From contig CADCVE010000001.1 in assembly GCA_902806065.1 (NCBI GenBank), positions 248,001-312,000 of the forward strand: 64,000 nucleotides of DNA, written 5' to 3'. The notes beneath the pieces are model-generated. The model made no database searches. It was not told the DNA's origin and saw only the letters and a list, made by a program, of their open reading frames with translations. The position numbers and the translations under genes were made by a program. Positions 9,111-17,942 of the stretch are shown one piece after another. The stretch's first letter is position 1, and every line of letters begins with the position of its first letter. This DNA comes from an uncultured Rubrobacteraceae bacterium. Lineage in GTDB: Bacteria; Actinomycetota; Rubrobacteria; Rubrobacterales; Rubrobacteraceae.

Positions 9111-10889
9111 GTGCAAAACATTGAGCGTACACGTAACTTCTGCATAATCGCCCATATAGACCACGGCAAGAGTACCCTCGCGGACAGGCTTCTGGACATA
9201 ACAGAGGCTGTCGCCGAGCGGGACCGGATGGCCCAGATCCTGGACACGATGGACATCGAGCGGGAGCGGGGCATTACGATCAAGGCGCAGGCCGTCCGGG
9301 TCTTGTACCGCCGCGACGATGAACAGTGGACACTGAACCTCATAGATACGCCGGGGCACGTGGACTTCGCCTACGAGGTCTCGCGGGCCATCGCCGCTTG
9401 CGAGGGGGCGCTTTTGATCGTGGACGCGAGCCAGGGCATTCAGGCCCAGACGCTCGCCAACCTGTATCTGGCGATGGAGCACGACCTGGAGATCATCCCG
9501 GTCCTCAACAAGATAGATCTCCCGATAGCCGATGTGCCCGCCGTGACCGAGGAGCTCGTCGAGCTTCTAGGGGTGGACGAGAGCGACATCATAAAGATCT
9601 CCGCCAAGACCGGCGAGGGTGTACGGGACGTCCTCGACGCCATAGTGGACCGCGTTCCCGCCCCAAAAACCACGCAGGATGAGACGCGGGGGCTCGTATT
9701 CGACTCGTACTACGACCCGTACCGCGGTGTGGTCTCACTGGTGCGGCTCGTGGACGGCGAGTTGAAGAAGGGCGAGGAGGTCCGGGCAATGGGCTCAGAG
9801 GAGCGCTTCGAACTGCTGGAGGTCGGCTGCTACTCGCCCAAGCCGACGGCTTTGCCCTCGCTATACGCTGGTGAGGTCGGGTATATCATCGCGGGTCTCA
9901 AGGACATCGAGGCGTTGCGGGTGGGGGATACGGTAACGCGGGTTCAGGACCCGACGTCGGAGCCGTTGCCCGGTTACGCGCAGGCGCTGCCGACGGTGTT
10001 CTCGGGGCTGTACCCGACTGAGGGGGACGACTTCGAGCACCTCAGGGAGGCGCTGTCCAAGCTGCAGTTGAACGACGCCTCGCTGTTCTTCGAGCCGGAG
10101 AACTCGCGGATGGGTTTCGGTTTCCGGTGCGGGTTCCTGGGATTGCTGCACATGGAGATCATTCAGGAGAGGTTGGAGAGGGAGTTCGACCTGGATCTCA
10201 TCGCCTCTTCGCCGAGCGTGCGGTATGAGGTCGTGGCTGGCGGCGAGGCGCGGGAGATAACCAACCCGAGTGACTTGCCGGAGTTCTTCGAGGATATACG
10301 GGAGCCCTGGGTGCGCGCGACGCTCATATCTCCGAAGGAGTATGTCGGGGCGATCATGGGTTTGTGTCACGAGCGGCGCGGTGTCTCGGTGGGGATGGAG
10401 TACATCTCGACGCGCAGGGTGCAGCTAACCTACGATTTGCCGCTCGCGGAGATTATTACGGACTTCTTTGACGCGCTGAAGAGCCGCACTCGCGGTTACG
10501 CTTCGTTCGACTACGAGTTCACGGGCTACGAGGCTTCGGATCTGGTGAAGGTCGAGGTGCTGGTGTCGGGGGAGCCGGTGGACGCGCTCTCGATCATTGT
10601 CCACCGCGACAAGGCGTACTACCGGGGCCGGGCGCTTACAGAGAAGCTCAAGGAGCTCATCCCGCGCCAGCAGTTCGAGGTGCCGATACAGGCGACGATG
10701 GGGAAGCGTGTGATCGCACGCGAAACCGTCCGCGCATACCGGAAGGACGTCACGGCGAAGTGCTACGGCGGAGACATCAGCCGTAAGCGCAAGCTGCTGG
10801 AGCAGCAGAAGAAGGGCAAACGCCGCATGAAGCAGGTCGGGAGCGTGGAGATACCGCAGGAAGCGTTCCTCGCCGCCTTGAGGATCTGA
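9111..10889 (+). CDS. lepA: elongation factor 4 (LepA GTPase)
   Basis: A 592-residue translational GTPase that back-translocates stalled ribosomes and helps 30S biogenesis. G1 is [15 protein letters not shown] (residue ~14), G3 is DTPGHVDF, G4 is NKID. EF-G-like domains III and V follow, with the LepA-specific C-terminal domain ending in [20 protein letters not shown], which reaches the A/P-site tRNA. Length is normal. The GTG start at 9111 gives [20 protein letters not shown]; the ORF has no Shine-Dalgarno but a TAGAAT 6 bases upstream. It is followed by hrcA and dnaJ in the order common in Gram-positives. Confidence 0.97.
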   Translation: MQNIERTRNFCIIAHIDHGKSTLADRLLDITEAVAERDRMAQILDTMDIERERGITIKAQAVRVLYRRDDEQWTLNLIDTPGHVDFAYEVSRAIAACEGALLIVDASQGIQAQTLANLYLAMEHDLEIIPVLNKIDLPIADVPAVTEELVELLGVDESDIIKISAKTGEGVRDVLDAIVDRVPAPKTTQDETRGLVFDSYYDPYRGVVSLVRLVDGELKKGEEVRAMGSEERFELLEVGCYSPKPTALPSLYAGEVGYIIAGLKDIEALRVGDTVTRVQDPTSEPLPGYAQALPTVFSGLYPTEGDDFEHLREALSKLQLNDASLFFEPENSRMGFGFRCGFLGLLHMEIIQERLEREFDLDLIASSPSVRYEVVAGGEAREITNPSDLPEFFEDIREPWVRATLISPKEYVGAIMGLCHERRGVSVGMEYISTRRVQLTYDLPLAEIITDFFDALKSRTRGYASFDYEFTGYEASDLVKVEVLVSGEPVDALSIIVHRDKAYYRGRALTEKLKELIPRQQFEVPIQATMGKRVIARETVRAYRKDVTAKCYGGDISRKRKLLEQQKKGKRRMKQVGSVEIPQEAFLAALRI

Positions 10890-10934
10890 GCCTGCTCGGC
10901 GACGCTGCACGACTGAAGCCCACTGCCGTCGTGG

Positions 10935-10940
10935 TAAAAT
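10935..10940 (+). promoter_or_regulatory. -10 element of hrcA, leaderless arrangement
   Basis: TAAAAT followed by 7 bases and the hrcA ATG. CTGAAG about 16 bp further upstream could act as a weak -35. No CIRCE operator (TTAGCACTC-N9-GAGTGCTAA) is visible here. Confidence 0.5.
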
Positions 10941-10947
10941 CCCCCGC

Positions 10948-11982
10948 ATGACGATCTCCGTCAGACAACGCGAGATACTTATCAAGACCCTGGAGTTGTA
11001 CATCTCCACCGGTACGCCCGTGAGCAGCGGTGCTCTTACGGAGTTGGTGGATGCCAGCAGCTCGACTATCCGGGCCGATCTAGCCGTCCTGGAGGCTGAG
11101 GGTCTGCTTACGCACCCGCACACCTCCGCCGGCCGCGTACCGACCGACGCGGGCTACCGCTTCTACGTGGATGCCCTGATCTCATGCGCCGAGCCCGAAG
11201 GCTCGCCGGAGGAGCAGCCCCCGTTCCGGGCGCCGGAGAGCTACGGTAATGTAGACGAGTTGTTGCAGGGTGTCTCCGAGGGTATGAGCGAGGTCACACG
11301 CCTGCTTGCGGTGGTCGCGGGACCGAGCGCCCTTGGCGATTCGATCTCCCGCGTCGACTACCTTCCGTTGCGGGAGGGGGCGCACCTCATCGTGGTCTCC
11401 ACGGAGAGCGGCGAGGCGACGAGCACGACTATAACCCTGCCGCACCACGTAGAGAACGAGGAGTTGCGTGAGATCCTCTCTTCCCTCAACGCCTTCCTCG
11501 GTGGCCGTCCGATAGGCGCGAACCTGGAGCTGGCGACCGCGAAGCGCTTCCTCTCCGACTACAACCCGCTCGCCGTCGGCGCGGTCCTCGAAGCGGTCGA
11601 AGTCCTGAGCCGGGCCACGGAGCGTGGCCTGTTTATCCGGGGCGCGTCGGCCCTCCTCGCCCGCCTCGACGACCTCGACCCGGGAAGCCTCTCCGCGGTC
11701 GTGGAGATCTTCGAGCGCCGCCGCTGGCTCTTCAAGCTCGTCGGCGAGGCCCTCGTGCGCTCGGTCTCCAACTCCTCCGGCGTGATCGTCTCCATCGGTG
11801 CCGAGTCGGGCTTCTATAACCTTGTGAACACGAGCCTGGTCGCCGCCGCTTACCAGCACCACGAGCGCCCCTACGGCGTCGTTACCCTGATAGGCCCGAA
11901 GCGCATGGAGTACGATGCCGCCATCTCCACGGTTCGCTCGGCTGCCGATACCCTGACCCACCACCTCAACTCCAGGTTCTAG
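10948..11982 (+). CDS. hrcA: heat-shock repressor HrcA
   Basis: A 344-residue HrcA, the repressor that binds CIRCE operators of groE and dnaK operons. The N-terminal winged helix (RQREILIKTLELYISTGTPV; SSSTIRADLAVLEAEGLL; HPHTSAGRVPTDAGYRFYVD) is clearly conserved, followed by the GAF-like dimerisation domain and a C-terminal YGVVTLIGPKRMEYDAAI motif. ATG 10948 is the only sensible start. It precedes dnaJ by 6 bp, so the two are co-transcribed. grpE and dnaK are not in this window and no CIRCE copy precedes the gene, so its autoregulation is not evident. Confidence 0.96.
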   Translation: MTISVRQREILIKTLELYISTGTPVSSGALTELVDASSSTIRADLAVLEAEGLLTHPHTSAGRVPTDAGYRFYVDALISCAEPEGSPEEQPPFRAPESYGNVDELLQGVSEGMSEVTRLLAVVAGPSALGDSISRVDYLPLREGAHLIVVSTESGEATSTTITLPHHVENEELREILSSLNAFLGGRPIGANLELATAKRFLSDYNPLAVGAVLEAVEVLSRATERGLFIRGASALLARLDDLDPGSLSAVVEIFERRRWLFKLVGEALVRSVSNSSGVIVSIGAESGFYNLVNTSLVAAAYQHHERPYGVVTLIGPKRMEYDAAISTVRSAADTLTHHLNSRF

Positions 11983-11988
11983 CATAGT

Positions 11989-13134
11989 TTGGCGAGCAAG
12001 CGCGACTACTATGAGGTTCTGGGTCTCTCCCGCGAAGCCTCGGAGACGGAGATAAAGAAAGCCTACCGCAGGCTGGCCCGTGAACATCACCCCGACGCCA
12101 ACCCTGGAGACCACGGCGCAGAGGAACGCTTCAAGGAGCTAACCGAGGCCTACGAGGTCCTTTCAAGTCCCGAAGCACGTCGCGCCTACGACACCTACGG
12201 TCACCAGGTACCCCGAGCCGGAGCCGGGACTGCCGGACCCGGTGGCGACCCGTTCGGCGGCTTCCAGGACATCTTCGAGGCCTTCTTCGGCGACCAGATG
12301 GGAGAAAGTCCCTTCGGCTCCTTCTTCGGAGGCTCCGGTGGGCGTGCTCCGGCGCGTGGAGGCGATGCTGAAGTTGATGTAGAGCTTACCCTCAAGGAAG
12401 CTGCTTTAGAGACGGAACGTGAGATCAAGGTTCAGATCATCAAGGAATGCTCGGTCTGTGATGGTGTTGGGGGGACGCAGACCCGGCAGTGCGGGACGTG
12501 CGGTGGTGCGGGAGCGGTACGGATGGTGCGGAATAGTTTTCTCGGGCAGATGGTTAGCACGCAGGCCTGTGCGACTTGCGGAGGGCGAGGCAGGGTCATC
12601 GAGGTTGTCTGTGAGAACTGCCGGGGTGGCGGCAGGGTTTCGGAGGTCCAGACGCGGAGTATTCGAATACCCGCCGGTATCGAGGATGGCATGAGCATCC
12701 GGGTTCCGGGAGCGGGGCATGCCGGAGCGCGAGGCGCTTCGTCCGGCGACCTGTACGTAAGGGTGAAGGTTGAAGAAGACCTGGAACTCATGCGGGACGG
12801 AGATGACCTGATCCACCGGATGAGGATCAACTTTGTGGAGGCGGCACTGGGTGCTCAGGCTGAGGTGCCGACGTTGGAGGGAACGAGCACGGTGCGGGTA
12901 GAGCCGGGGACGCAGCCGGGGACCACAGTAGTTTTGAGGGGAGAAGGGATGCCCCGTTTGAGGCGTCGGGGGCGCGGTGACCTGAAGGTAGTCGTAGACG
13001 TAATGGTGCCCACCAGGATCACGGGTGAACAGCGGGAGTTGCTGGAGCGTTTCGAGGCGGCCAGTGGCGAGGAGACGTACAAGAACGGTGGCGGCGAATC
13101 CTTCTTCGACCGCCTCAGGAGCGTCTTCCGGTAA
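11989..13134 (+). CDS. dnaJ: chaperone DnaJ (Hsp40, type I)
   Basis: A 381-residue type I DnaJ. The J domain (residues 1-70) contains YRRLAREHHPDANP with the HPD that stimulates DnaK. A Gly/Phe-rich region follows, then four zinc-binding repeats (CSVCDG, CGTCGG, CATCGG, CENCRG) and the C-terminal substrate-binding domains. The start is TTG at 11989, giving MASKRDYYEVLGLS, six bases after the hrcA stop. Such an hrcA-linked copy without dnaK is common; another dnaJ may accompany dnaK elsewhere. Confidence 0.96.
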   Translation: MASKRDYYEVLGLSREASETEIKKAYRRLAREHHPDANPGDHGAEERFKELTEAYEVLSSPEARRAYDTYGHQVPRAGAGTAGPGGDPFGGFQDIFEAFFGDQMGESPFGSFFGGSGGRAPARGGDAEVDVELTLKEAALETEREIKVQIIKECSVCDGVGGTQTRQCGTCGGAGAVRMVRNSFLGQMVSTQACATCGGRGRVIEVVCENCRGGGRVSEVQTRSIRIPAGIEDGMSIRVPGAGHAGARGASSGDLYVRVKVEEDLELMRDGDDLIHRMRINFVEAALGAQAEVPTLEGTSTVRVEPGTQPGTTVVLRGEGMPRLRRRGRGDLKVVVDVMVPTRITGEQRELLERFEAASGEETYKNGGGESFFDRLRSVFR

Positions 13135-13145
13135 GGTATTCGTCT

Positions 13146-13898
13146 TTGGCGGAGATCACACGCCTCTTCTCTACTTCCCGACTCGAGATCGGAGACGCCC
13201 TGCGCCTCTCCGAAGAGGACGGCAACCATATCTTCAAGGTGCTGCGGGCCAAAACAGGGGACACAGTAGAAGTCGTGGATAGTACCGAGCGGCTGTTCGT
13301 CGCGGAGCTTGCAGGCGGACGGGAGGCTACGATCCGCGAGGAGAGATTTACCTCCAGGGTAATGGTAGGGGAGGCTACCCTATATCAGGCAGTACCAAAA
13401 GGGCGGCACATGGACCTCGTGGTAGAGAAGGCGACTGAGTTGGGCGTCGACCGGATCGTGCCGTTGTCCACGGAGCGGGGTGTGGTGAGGCTCTCTGAAG
13501 GTGACGGCAAGGTGCGGCGCTGGCGCCGGGTGGCCGAGGCGGCGGCCCGGCAATCCTTGCGGCTCCGTGTCCCTGATGTAGCTGAGATTCTCGCTTTTTC
13601 GGAGGCGGTACGCGAGGTGGGAGAGAGCGGGCTGATCCTGCACAACGAACCCGGTCTGCCCTCTCTTGAGGACGCGATGCCAGGGCGGTCGGGACCTCTG
13701 TCGGTCGGGCTGTTCGTGGGGCCGGAGGGGGGATGGAGCGATGGGGAACTGGCGCTGGCGCGCGAGGCCGGCCTCTTACTGGCTTCGCTTGGGCAGTACC
13801 GGTTGCGGAGCGAGACGGCGGGGATGGTGGCGGTGGCGCGAGCCTGTGCCGTTCTGGAGGCTGAACGGCGTACCAAGAGTGTTGGTAGGAGCGCATGA
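13146..13898 (+). CDS. rsmE: 16S rRNA m3U1498 methyltransferase
   Basis: A 250-residue SPOUT (trefoil-knot) RNA methyltransferase, RsmE, which methylates U1498 of 16S rRNA. An N-terminal PUA-like domain (HIFKVLRAKTGDTVEVVD) is followed by the knot domain with ATELGVDRIVPLSTERGV, the SAM-binding FVGPEGGWSDGE and the C-terminal LRSETAGMVAVA. The start is TTG at 13146, 11 bp after dnaJ. The gene overlaps the HIT gene by ATGA. This dnaJ-rsmE pairing is widely conserved. Confidence 0.95.
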   Translation: MAEITRLFSTSRLEIGDALRLSEEDGNHIFKVLRAKTGDTVEVVDSTERLFVAELAGGREATIREERFTSRVMVGEATLYQAVPKGRHMDLVVEKATELGVDRIVPLSTERGVVRLSEGDGKVRRWRRVAEAAARQSLRLRVPDVAEILAFSEAVREVGESGLILHNEPGLPSLEDAMPGRSGPLSVGLFVGPEGGWSDGELALAREAGLLLASLGQYRLRSETAGMVAVARACAVLEAERRTKSVGRSA

Positions 13899-14239
13899 GC
13901 GAGAACGATTGCATATTCTGTAAGATAGTGGCTGGAGAGGCGGAGTCGGAAGTGGTGCATGATGAGGAGGGGGTGATGGCGTTCATGGACATAGGCGCCA
14001 AGGCCCCGGTGCATGTGCTCGTCATCCCCAAGGAACACGTCTCTTCGCTTCAGGAGGTCGGGAGGCTCCCGGACGGCGTAGCGAAGCGAATCTTCGAGGT
14101 TGCGCAGGAGGTAGCGGAGAATATGGGCATCGCCGAATCAGGTTATGCGTTCAGGATCAACAACGGCCCCGATGCCAGGCAGGAGGTCTTTCATCTGCAC
14201 GCACATGTTATGGGTGGCAGGAAGATGGGGATGCCGTGA
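13895..14239 (+). CDS. HIT-family nucleotide-binding hydrolase
   Basis: A 114-residue histidine-triad protein, Hint type. The N-terminus CIFCKIVAGE carries the CxxC zinc pair of Hint proteins, and VFHLHAHVMGG near the C-terminus is the HxHxHxx triad whose middle His is the nucleophile for hydrolysing AMP-linked substrates such as phosphoramidates. The full length is typical. It starts on an ATGA overlap with rsmE, and its own stop overlaps the GTG of a 43-residue ORF. Confidence 0.93.
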   Translation: MSENDCIFCKIVAGEAESEVVHDEEGVMAFMDIGAKAPVHVLVIPKEHVSSLQEVGRLPDGVAKRIFEVAQEVAENMGIAESGYAFRINNGPDARQEVFHLHAHVMGGRKMGMP

Positions 14240-14367
14240 ACGGACGTTACGGAACCTCACCGGCCGGCCGTTTCGGCTATCAGAAGGGTGGCCTCGTCTA
14301 CTACGGTGACGAGGGCAGGGAGACCAGCACCGAGCGGTTGATGGCTAAACTAGAAGGTGAAGGATAG
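14236..14367 (+). CDS. 43-residue conserved-looking small ORF between HIT and yqeY
   Basis: Too short for the ORF track. GTG at 14236 overlaps the HIT stop (GTGA) and the frame closes at TAG 14365-14367, two bases before the yqeY ATG. The product starts MNGRYGTSPAGRFGYQ, has the compact GGLVYYGDEGRET core, and ends in a short helix-like segment (STERLMAKLEGEG). It has no membrane segment or signal peptide. About 70% of codons end in G or C, matching coding neighbours, and the tight overlaps suggest translation with them. In Firmicutes rpsU sits here, but this is not S21. I do not recognise it. Confidence 0.55.
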   Translation: MNGRYGTSPAGRFGYQKGGLVYYGDEGRETSTERLMAKLEGEG

Positions 14368-14369
14368 GG

Positions 14370-14822
14370 ATGAGCATACGGGATGACATCTCGCGCGACA
14401 CTAAAGAGGCGATGAAGAGCCGGGAGAGGCCTCGTATCGAGGCGCTGCGGATGCTCTCGGCCGCGCTGAAGAACGCCGAGATCGAGAAGGGTGAGCCTCT
14501 AATCGAGGATGAGGAGATGGCGATCCTGCGGCGCCAGCTCAAGCAGCGCGAGGAGTCGGCCGACGCGTTCCACAAGGCGGGTCGCGAAGAGCAGGCCAAC
14601 GCGGAGGAGACGGAGGCTGACATCATTCGCGGCTACCTCCCCGCTCCTCTCTCCGACGAGGAGATGATCCAACTCGTCGACGAGGCTATAGAAGAGGTCG
14701 GCGCCACGAGCATGAGGGACATGGGAGCCGTGATGGGCCAGGCAAGTGCGCGCGCGGAGAACCGGGCGGACGGCAGGAGGCTCTCTACCCTTGCGCGAGA
14801 GCGATTGCAAGCTCAAAGTTAA
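14370..14822 (+). CDS. yqeY: GatB/YqeY domain protein
   Basis: A 150-residue YqeY protein: an N-terminal helical hairpin (SIRDDISRDTKEAMKSRE, with LRMLSAALKNAEIEK) and the C-terminal domain shared with the tail of GatB, the tRNA amidotransferase subunit (YLPAPLSDEEMIQLVDEAI; MRDMGAVMG). The domain is thought to bind tRNA; the cellular role is uncertain. It sits between the small ORF and phoH as in many Gram-positive genomes. Confidence 0.93.
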   Translation: MSIRDDISRDTKEAMKSRERPRIEALRMLSAALKNAEIEKGEPLIEDEEMAILRRQLKQREESADAFHKAGREEQANAEETEADIIRGYLPAPLSDEEMIQLVDEAIEEVGATSMRDMGAVMGQASARAENRADGRRLSTLARERLQAQS

Positions 14823-14907
14823 AGTTGTTTTAGAGAGTTAAGGAGGAGATACGGAAACCAGGGCTGGAAAAGAGGTCGAGGCCAAGCTGGTAGTACCGCC
14901 GGGGCGG

Positions 14908-15828
14908 ATGTTGGAGGTCTTCGGGGAGCGGGACGCGGTTCTGCGGCGGGTCGAGGAGCTTGTGGAGTGTGAGGTCATCGTGCGGGGCAATGAGATCCTG
15001 CTTCGCGGTGAAGAGGCGGCTGTGGAGAGGGCCGAGGCGGTCTTTGACGGGCTGGTCGAGCTCGCGGAGGGCGGCAACCAGCTCACGCCCGATACGGCGA
15101 AGCAACTGTACAGGATGGGCGCCGGCGGGGGTGGTAAGGAGGTTCTGGGGGACGTTATTATCTCTCACCGGGGCCGCCGCGTAGCGCCGAAGACCCGCAA
15201 CCAGAAGGCTTACACGGACGCCATTCGGAAGGATCAGGTCGTCTTCGGGATCGGGCCGGCGGGTACTGGGAAGACTTATCTGGCTGTAGCTCTGGCGGTA
15301 GAAGCGTTGAGCCGGGGGGAGGTCACCAGGATCATCCTGACCAGGCCGGCGGTCGAGGCGGGAGAGTCTCTTGGTTTCCTGCCGGGAGATGTGATGGCGA
15401 AGGTAGACCCGTACTTCAGGCCGCTTTACGACGCCTTGTACGAGATGATCGACCCGGCCAAGTTCCAGGCGCACCTGGAGCGGGGTATAATCGAGATTGC
15501 ACCCCTGGCGTTTATGAGAGGCCGTACCTTGAACGATGCGTTCGTTATCCTCGATGAAGCTCAGAATACTACTCCGCAGCAGATGAAGATGTTCCTCACG
15601 CGTCTGGGCTTCGGCTCCAGGATGGTCATAACCGGTGATACTACCCAGGTAGACCTGCCGAAAGGAAAAACGAGCGGCTTGGAGGACGTTCAGAGAAAGC
15701 TCACTGGGATAGACGGTGTGTCATTTGTGCGGCTCAAGCGAGATGACATAGTCCGCAGCGATCTCGTTATGCGCATTGTGGACGCCTACGAAGGGGCCGG
15801 TGACGACCCCTCCGAGGCGGAGGCTTAA
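14908..15828 (+). CDS. phoH: PhoH-family ATPase
   Basis: A PhoH-like P-loop ATPase, 306 residues from the first ATG. An N-terminal KH-like region (VECEVIVRGNEILLRGEE) precedes the ATPase with Walker A GPAGTGKTYLA and Walker B FVILDEAQNTTPQQ, plus TRLGFGSRMVITGDTTQVDLP. PhoH proteins are linked to RNA metabolism together with YbeY, which lies two genes downstream. The start is doubtful: the family-like segment KLVVPPGRMLEVFGERD begins before this ATG, and a strong AGGAGG lies at 14841-14846. In that frame only ACG (14851) or CTG (14887) is available after a TAA, so the real protein is probably about 325 residues. Confidence 0.93.
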   Translation: MLEVFGERDAVLRRVEELVECEVIVRGNEILLRGEEAAVERAEAVFDGLVELAEGGNQLTPDTAKQLYRMGAGGGGKEVLGDVIISHRGRRVAPKTRNQKAYTDAIRKDQVVFGIGPAGTGKTYLAVALAVEALSRGEVTRIILTRPAVEAGESLGFLPGDVMAKVDPYFRPLYDALYEMIDPAKFQAHLERGIIEIAPLAFMRGRTLNDAFVILDEAQNTTPQQMKMFLTRLGFGSRMVITGDTTQVDLPKGKTSGLEDVQRKLTGIDGVSFVRLKRDDIVRSDLVMRIVDAYEGAGDDPSEAEA

Positions 15829-15851
15829 AGGGCGACTCTGACGGGGGTAGT

Positions 15852-17513
15852 ATGACGAACGGCGCGGACAATACTCCGGAGAACGGGACTCCAAAGAGTG
15901 GAATCCCGGAGGACGAGGTCTCGCAAGCCGGGCTCCTGGCAGACGAGGTCTTGAGAGACGAAGTTTCGGGGAACGGGGCCGCGGACAGGCCTCTGGACGC
16001 GGCTTCCGCGTCCGGTTCGTCCGGCAGGAGAGTGGAGGAGTTCCATCGGCCGCCGACGCAGATGGAGAAGCTGCGAGCCCGGATCGAAGGGCTACCCCGA
16101 GTGCGGTTGTACGCGACGGTACTTTGCATCGTCTGGGCCTCGCTAACGCTCTTGATCGGGGTAGATATACGTCCCTCTTCGGAGGCTCCTAATCCCTGGA
16201 CGGTATTTCTCGGGGTCGGGATAGTGGTAGCGACCGAGATGTGGGTCGTTTGGTACTTCCTGGAGCGGTTCGGAAAGAGGATCCTACGCAGGAACGCGCT
16301 TATCCGCATCCTGCTCGCGGCCTCGCTGCTGGTCCTCTTTACCGCCCTGGCCAAGATGTTTATCTTGCTATCTCTGCCGCCTTACCTTATACCGCTCGCC
16401 GGCTTGAGCATCCTCGGCACCATACTCCTTGGGCCTCGCCTGATGTTCCTAATGGTCGTCATCACTAGCGTGAACGTCGGTATTGTTGCTGGCAACGACT
16501 TCTTGCTGTCCTCCTCCTTGCTGCTGGCTTCGGGGTTCGCCATCTACACGGTGTTGCGCGTAGGACCTCGAACAGAGCTACTGCGGGCAGGGCTGCTCAT
16601 AGCCCTCGTCTCCGCCGTCGTGACCTTCGCGGTCGTCCTGATCGGGGGCTTCAACATCCGTACGGCGATGGAGCTCGGCGGAATCGGGCTCGCCAACGGG
16701 CTCCTCTCGTTAATGCTTGCGATGGTCCTGCTACCGCTGCTCGAAAATGTCTTCAACATCCTCACGCCTATGAAACTACTGGAGCTCTCCGACCCCGGTA
16801 GGCCCCTCTTGCACAAGCTACTGCGCGGGGCCCCCGGAACGTTCTCCCACTGCATGCAGGTTGGTTACCTTGCCGAGAACGCCGCCGAGCGGATCGGGGC
16901 TGACCCCTTGCTCGCCCGCGCGGGGGCCTATTACCACGACGTCGGTAAGCTCTACCACCCAAACTACTTCATAGAGAATCAAGTCTCGCGCATGAACCCG
17001 CACGCGACCCTCACCCCCGCTCTCTCGGCCCGTATCATCAAGCGCCACGTCAAGGATGGCCTCGCGCTAGGCCGCGAGTGGAACCTGCCCGTGGAGGTCC
17101 TCGACATGATCGCCGAGCATCACGGTACGACCCGTATCGAATACTTCTACCGTAAGGCTCTAGAAGAAGCCGTTGCGAACGGTGCGAGCGTCAACGAAGC
17201 GGACTTCCGCTACCCCGGTCCCCGCCCCAAGAGCAAGGAGGCGGGTATCCTGATGCTCTCTGATTCCATCGAGGCGACCGTAAAATCGCTCGAAAAACCG
17301 ACCCCCAAACGCCTCGAAGATATTGTCAGAGGCACAATCCGCGCCAAGCTCGAGGACGGGCAGTTCGACGAGTGTGAGCTTACGATGCGAGAGATCCAAG
17401 AAACCGGCGAGGCGATCCTCGAAGTTCTTTTCGGCATTATCGGTCCCCGCATCGATTACCCGAGCGCCTCCACCGAGAAGCCTAGCCCCGCGACAAACCC
17501 CACCACTCCCTAG
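15852..17513 (+). CDS. membrane HD phosphohydrolase, PgpH/YqfF-like
   Basis: A 553-residue membrane protein. Residues 1-75 are polar and disordered. About seven or eight hydrophobic helices follow (~85-300), then a cytosolic HD domain with HCMQVGYLAENAAERIG, YYHDVGKLYHP and EHHGTTRIEYFY. This is the architecture of the 7TM-HD family, whose PgpH members hydrolyse cyclic di-AMP. The large extracellular domain of Listeria PgpH (~700 residues) is missing; helix 1 is followed by only a short loop. It sits between phoH and ybeY, the usual locus. That cyclic di-AMP is the substrate is inferred from the family. Confidence 0.88.
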   Translation: MTNGADNTPENGTPKSGIPEDEVSQAGLLADEVLRDEVSGNGAADRPLDAASASGSSGRRVEEFHRPPTQMEKLRARIEGLPRVRLYATVLCIVWASLTLLIGVDIRPSSEAPNPWTVFLGVGIVVATEMWVVWYFLERFGKRILRRNALIRILLAASLLVLFTALAKMFILLSLPPYLIPLAGLSILGTILLGPRLMFLMVVITSVNVGIVAGNDFLLSSSLLLASGFAIYTVLRVGPRTELLRAGLLIALVSAVVTFAVVLIGGFNIRTAMELGGIGLANGLLSLMLAMVLLPLLENVFNILTPMKLLELSDPGRPLLHKLLRGAPGTFSHCMQVGYLAENAAERIGADPLLARAGAYYHDVGKLYHPNYFIENQVSRMNPHATLTPALSARIIKRHVKDGLALGREWNLPVEVLDMIAEHHGTTRIEYFYRKALEEAVANGASVNEADFRYPGPRPKSKEAGILMLSDSIEATVKSLEKPTPKRLEDIVRGTIRAKLEDGQFDECELTMREIQETGEAILEVLFGIIGPRIDYPSASTEKPSPATNPTTP

Positions 17514-17522
17514 CGGCTTCCA

Positions 17523-17942
17523 GTGCCCTTCTCAGTACCAGTCCTCGACGACGTGGATTACGGGAAGCTCTCCACCGAACGGGCTGGTGTCCTCTGCACT
17601 GCCGCCTTCTCCGCCCAAGGACTCGACGTTGAACGTATGGGAGAGGTTTCGGTAGTCTTGGTGAGCCTGGCGACCATACAAGACCTGAATCTGAAGTACA
17701 GAGAGATAGACTCTCCGACCGACGTGTTGAGCTTTGTCATGGATGGACCGTATGGGGAGATGGCCGGCGAGGTTTTGATTGCGCCTGAGTACGTGCGTTT
17801 CGAGGAGATATTGGTGGAAGAGTTGGTAGTGCATGGGGCACTGCATCTGGCGGGGATGGATCACGGGGACGAGTTCGAGGGGACCGAGATGGCGCGAGTG
17901 CAGGAGGCAGTACTGAGGGACGTCGGGGCTTGGGATGGGTAA
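17523..17942 (+). CDS. ybeY: endoribonuclease YbeY
   Basis: A 139-residue YbeY, a zinc-dependent RNase needed for 16S rRNA 3' maturation and ribosome quality control. The metal motif HGALHLAGMDH (HxxxHxxxxxH) is intact, as is DVLSFVMD upstream. The GTG start at 17523 gives MPFSVPVLDDVDYG. The stop overlaps the dgkA start by 8 bp. Order phoH-(HD)-ybeY-dgkA-cdd-era is the common Gram-positive arrangement. Confidence 0.95.
   Translation: MPFSVPVLDDVDYGKLSTERAGVLCTAAFSAQGLDVERMGEVSVVLVSLATIQDLNLKYREIDSPTDVLSFVMDGPYGEMAGEVLIAPEYVRFEEILVEELVVHGALHLAGMDHGDEFEGTEMARVQEAVLRDVGAWDG

Noticed and set aside
10890-10947. CIRCE operator before hrcA
   Set aside because: Looked for TTAGCACTC and its inverted copy; not present.
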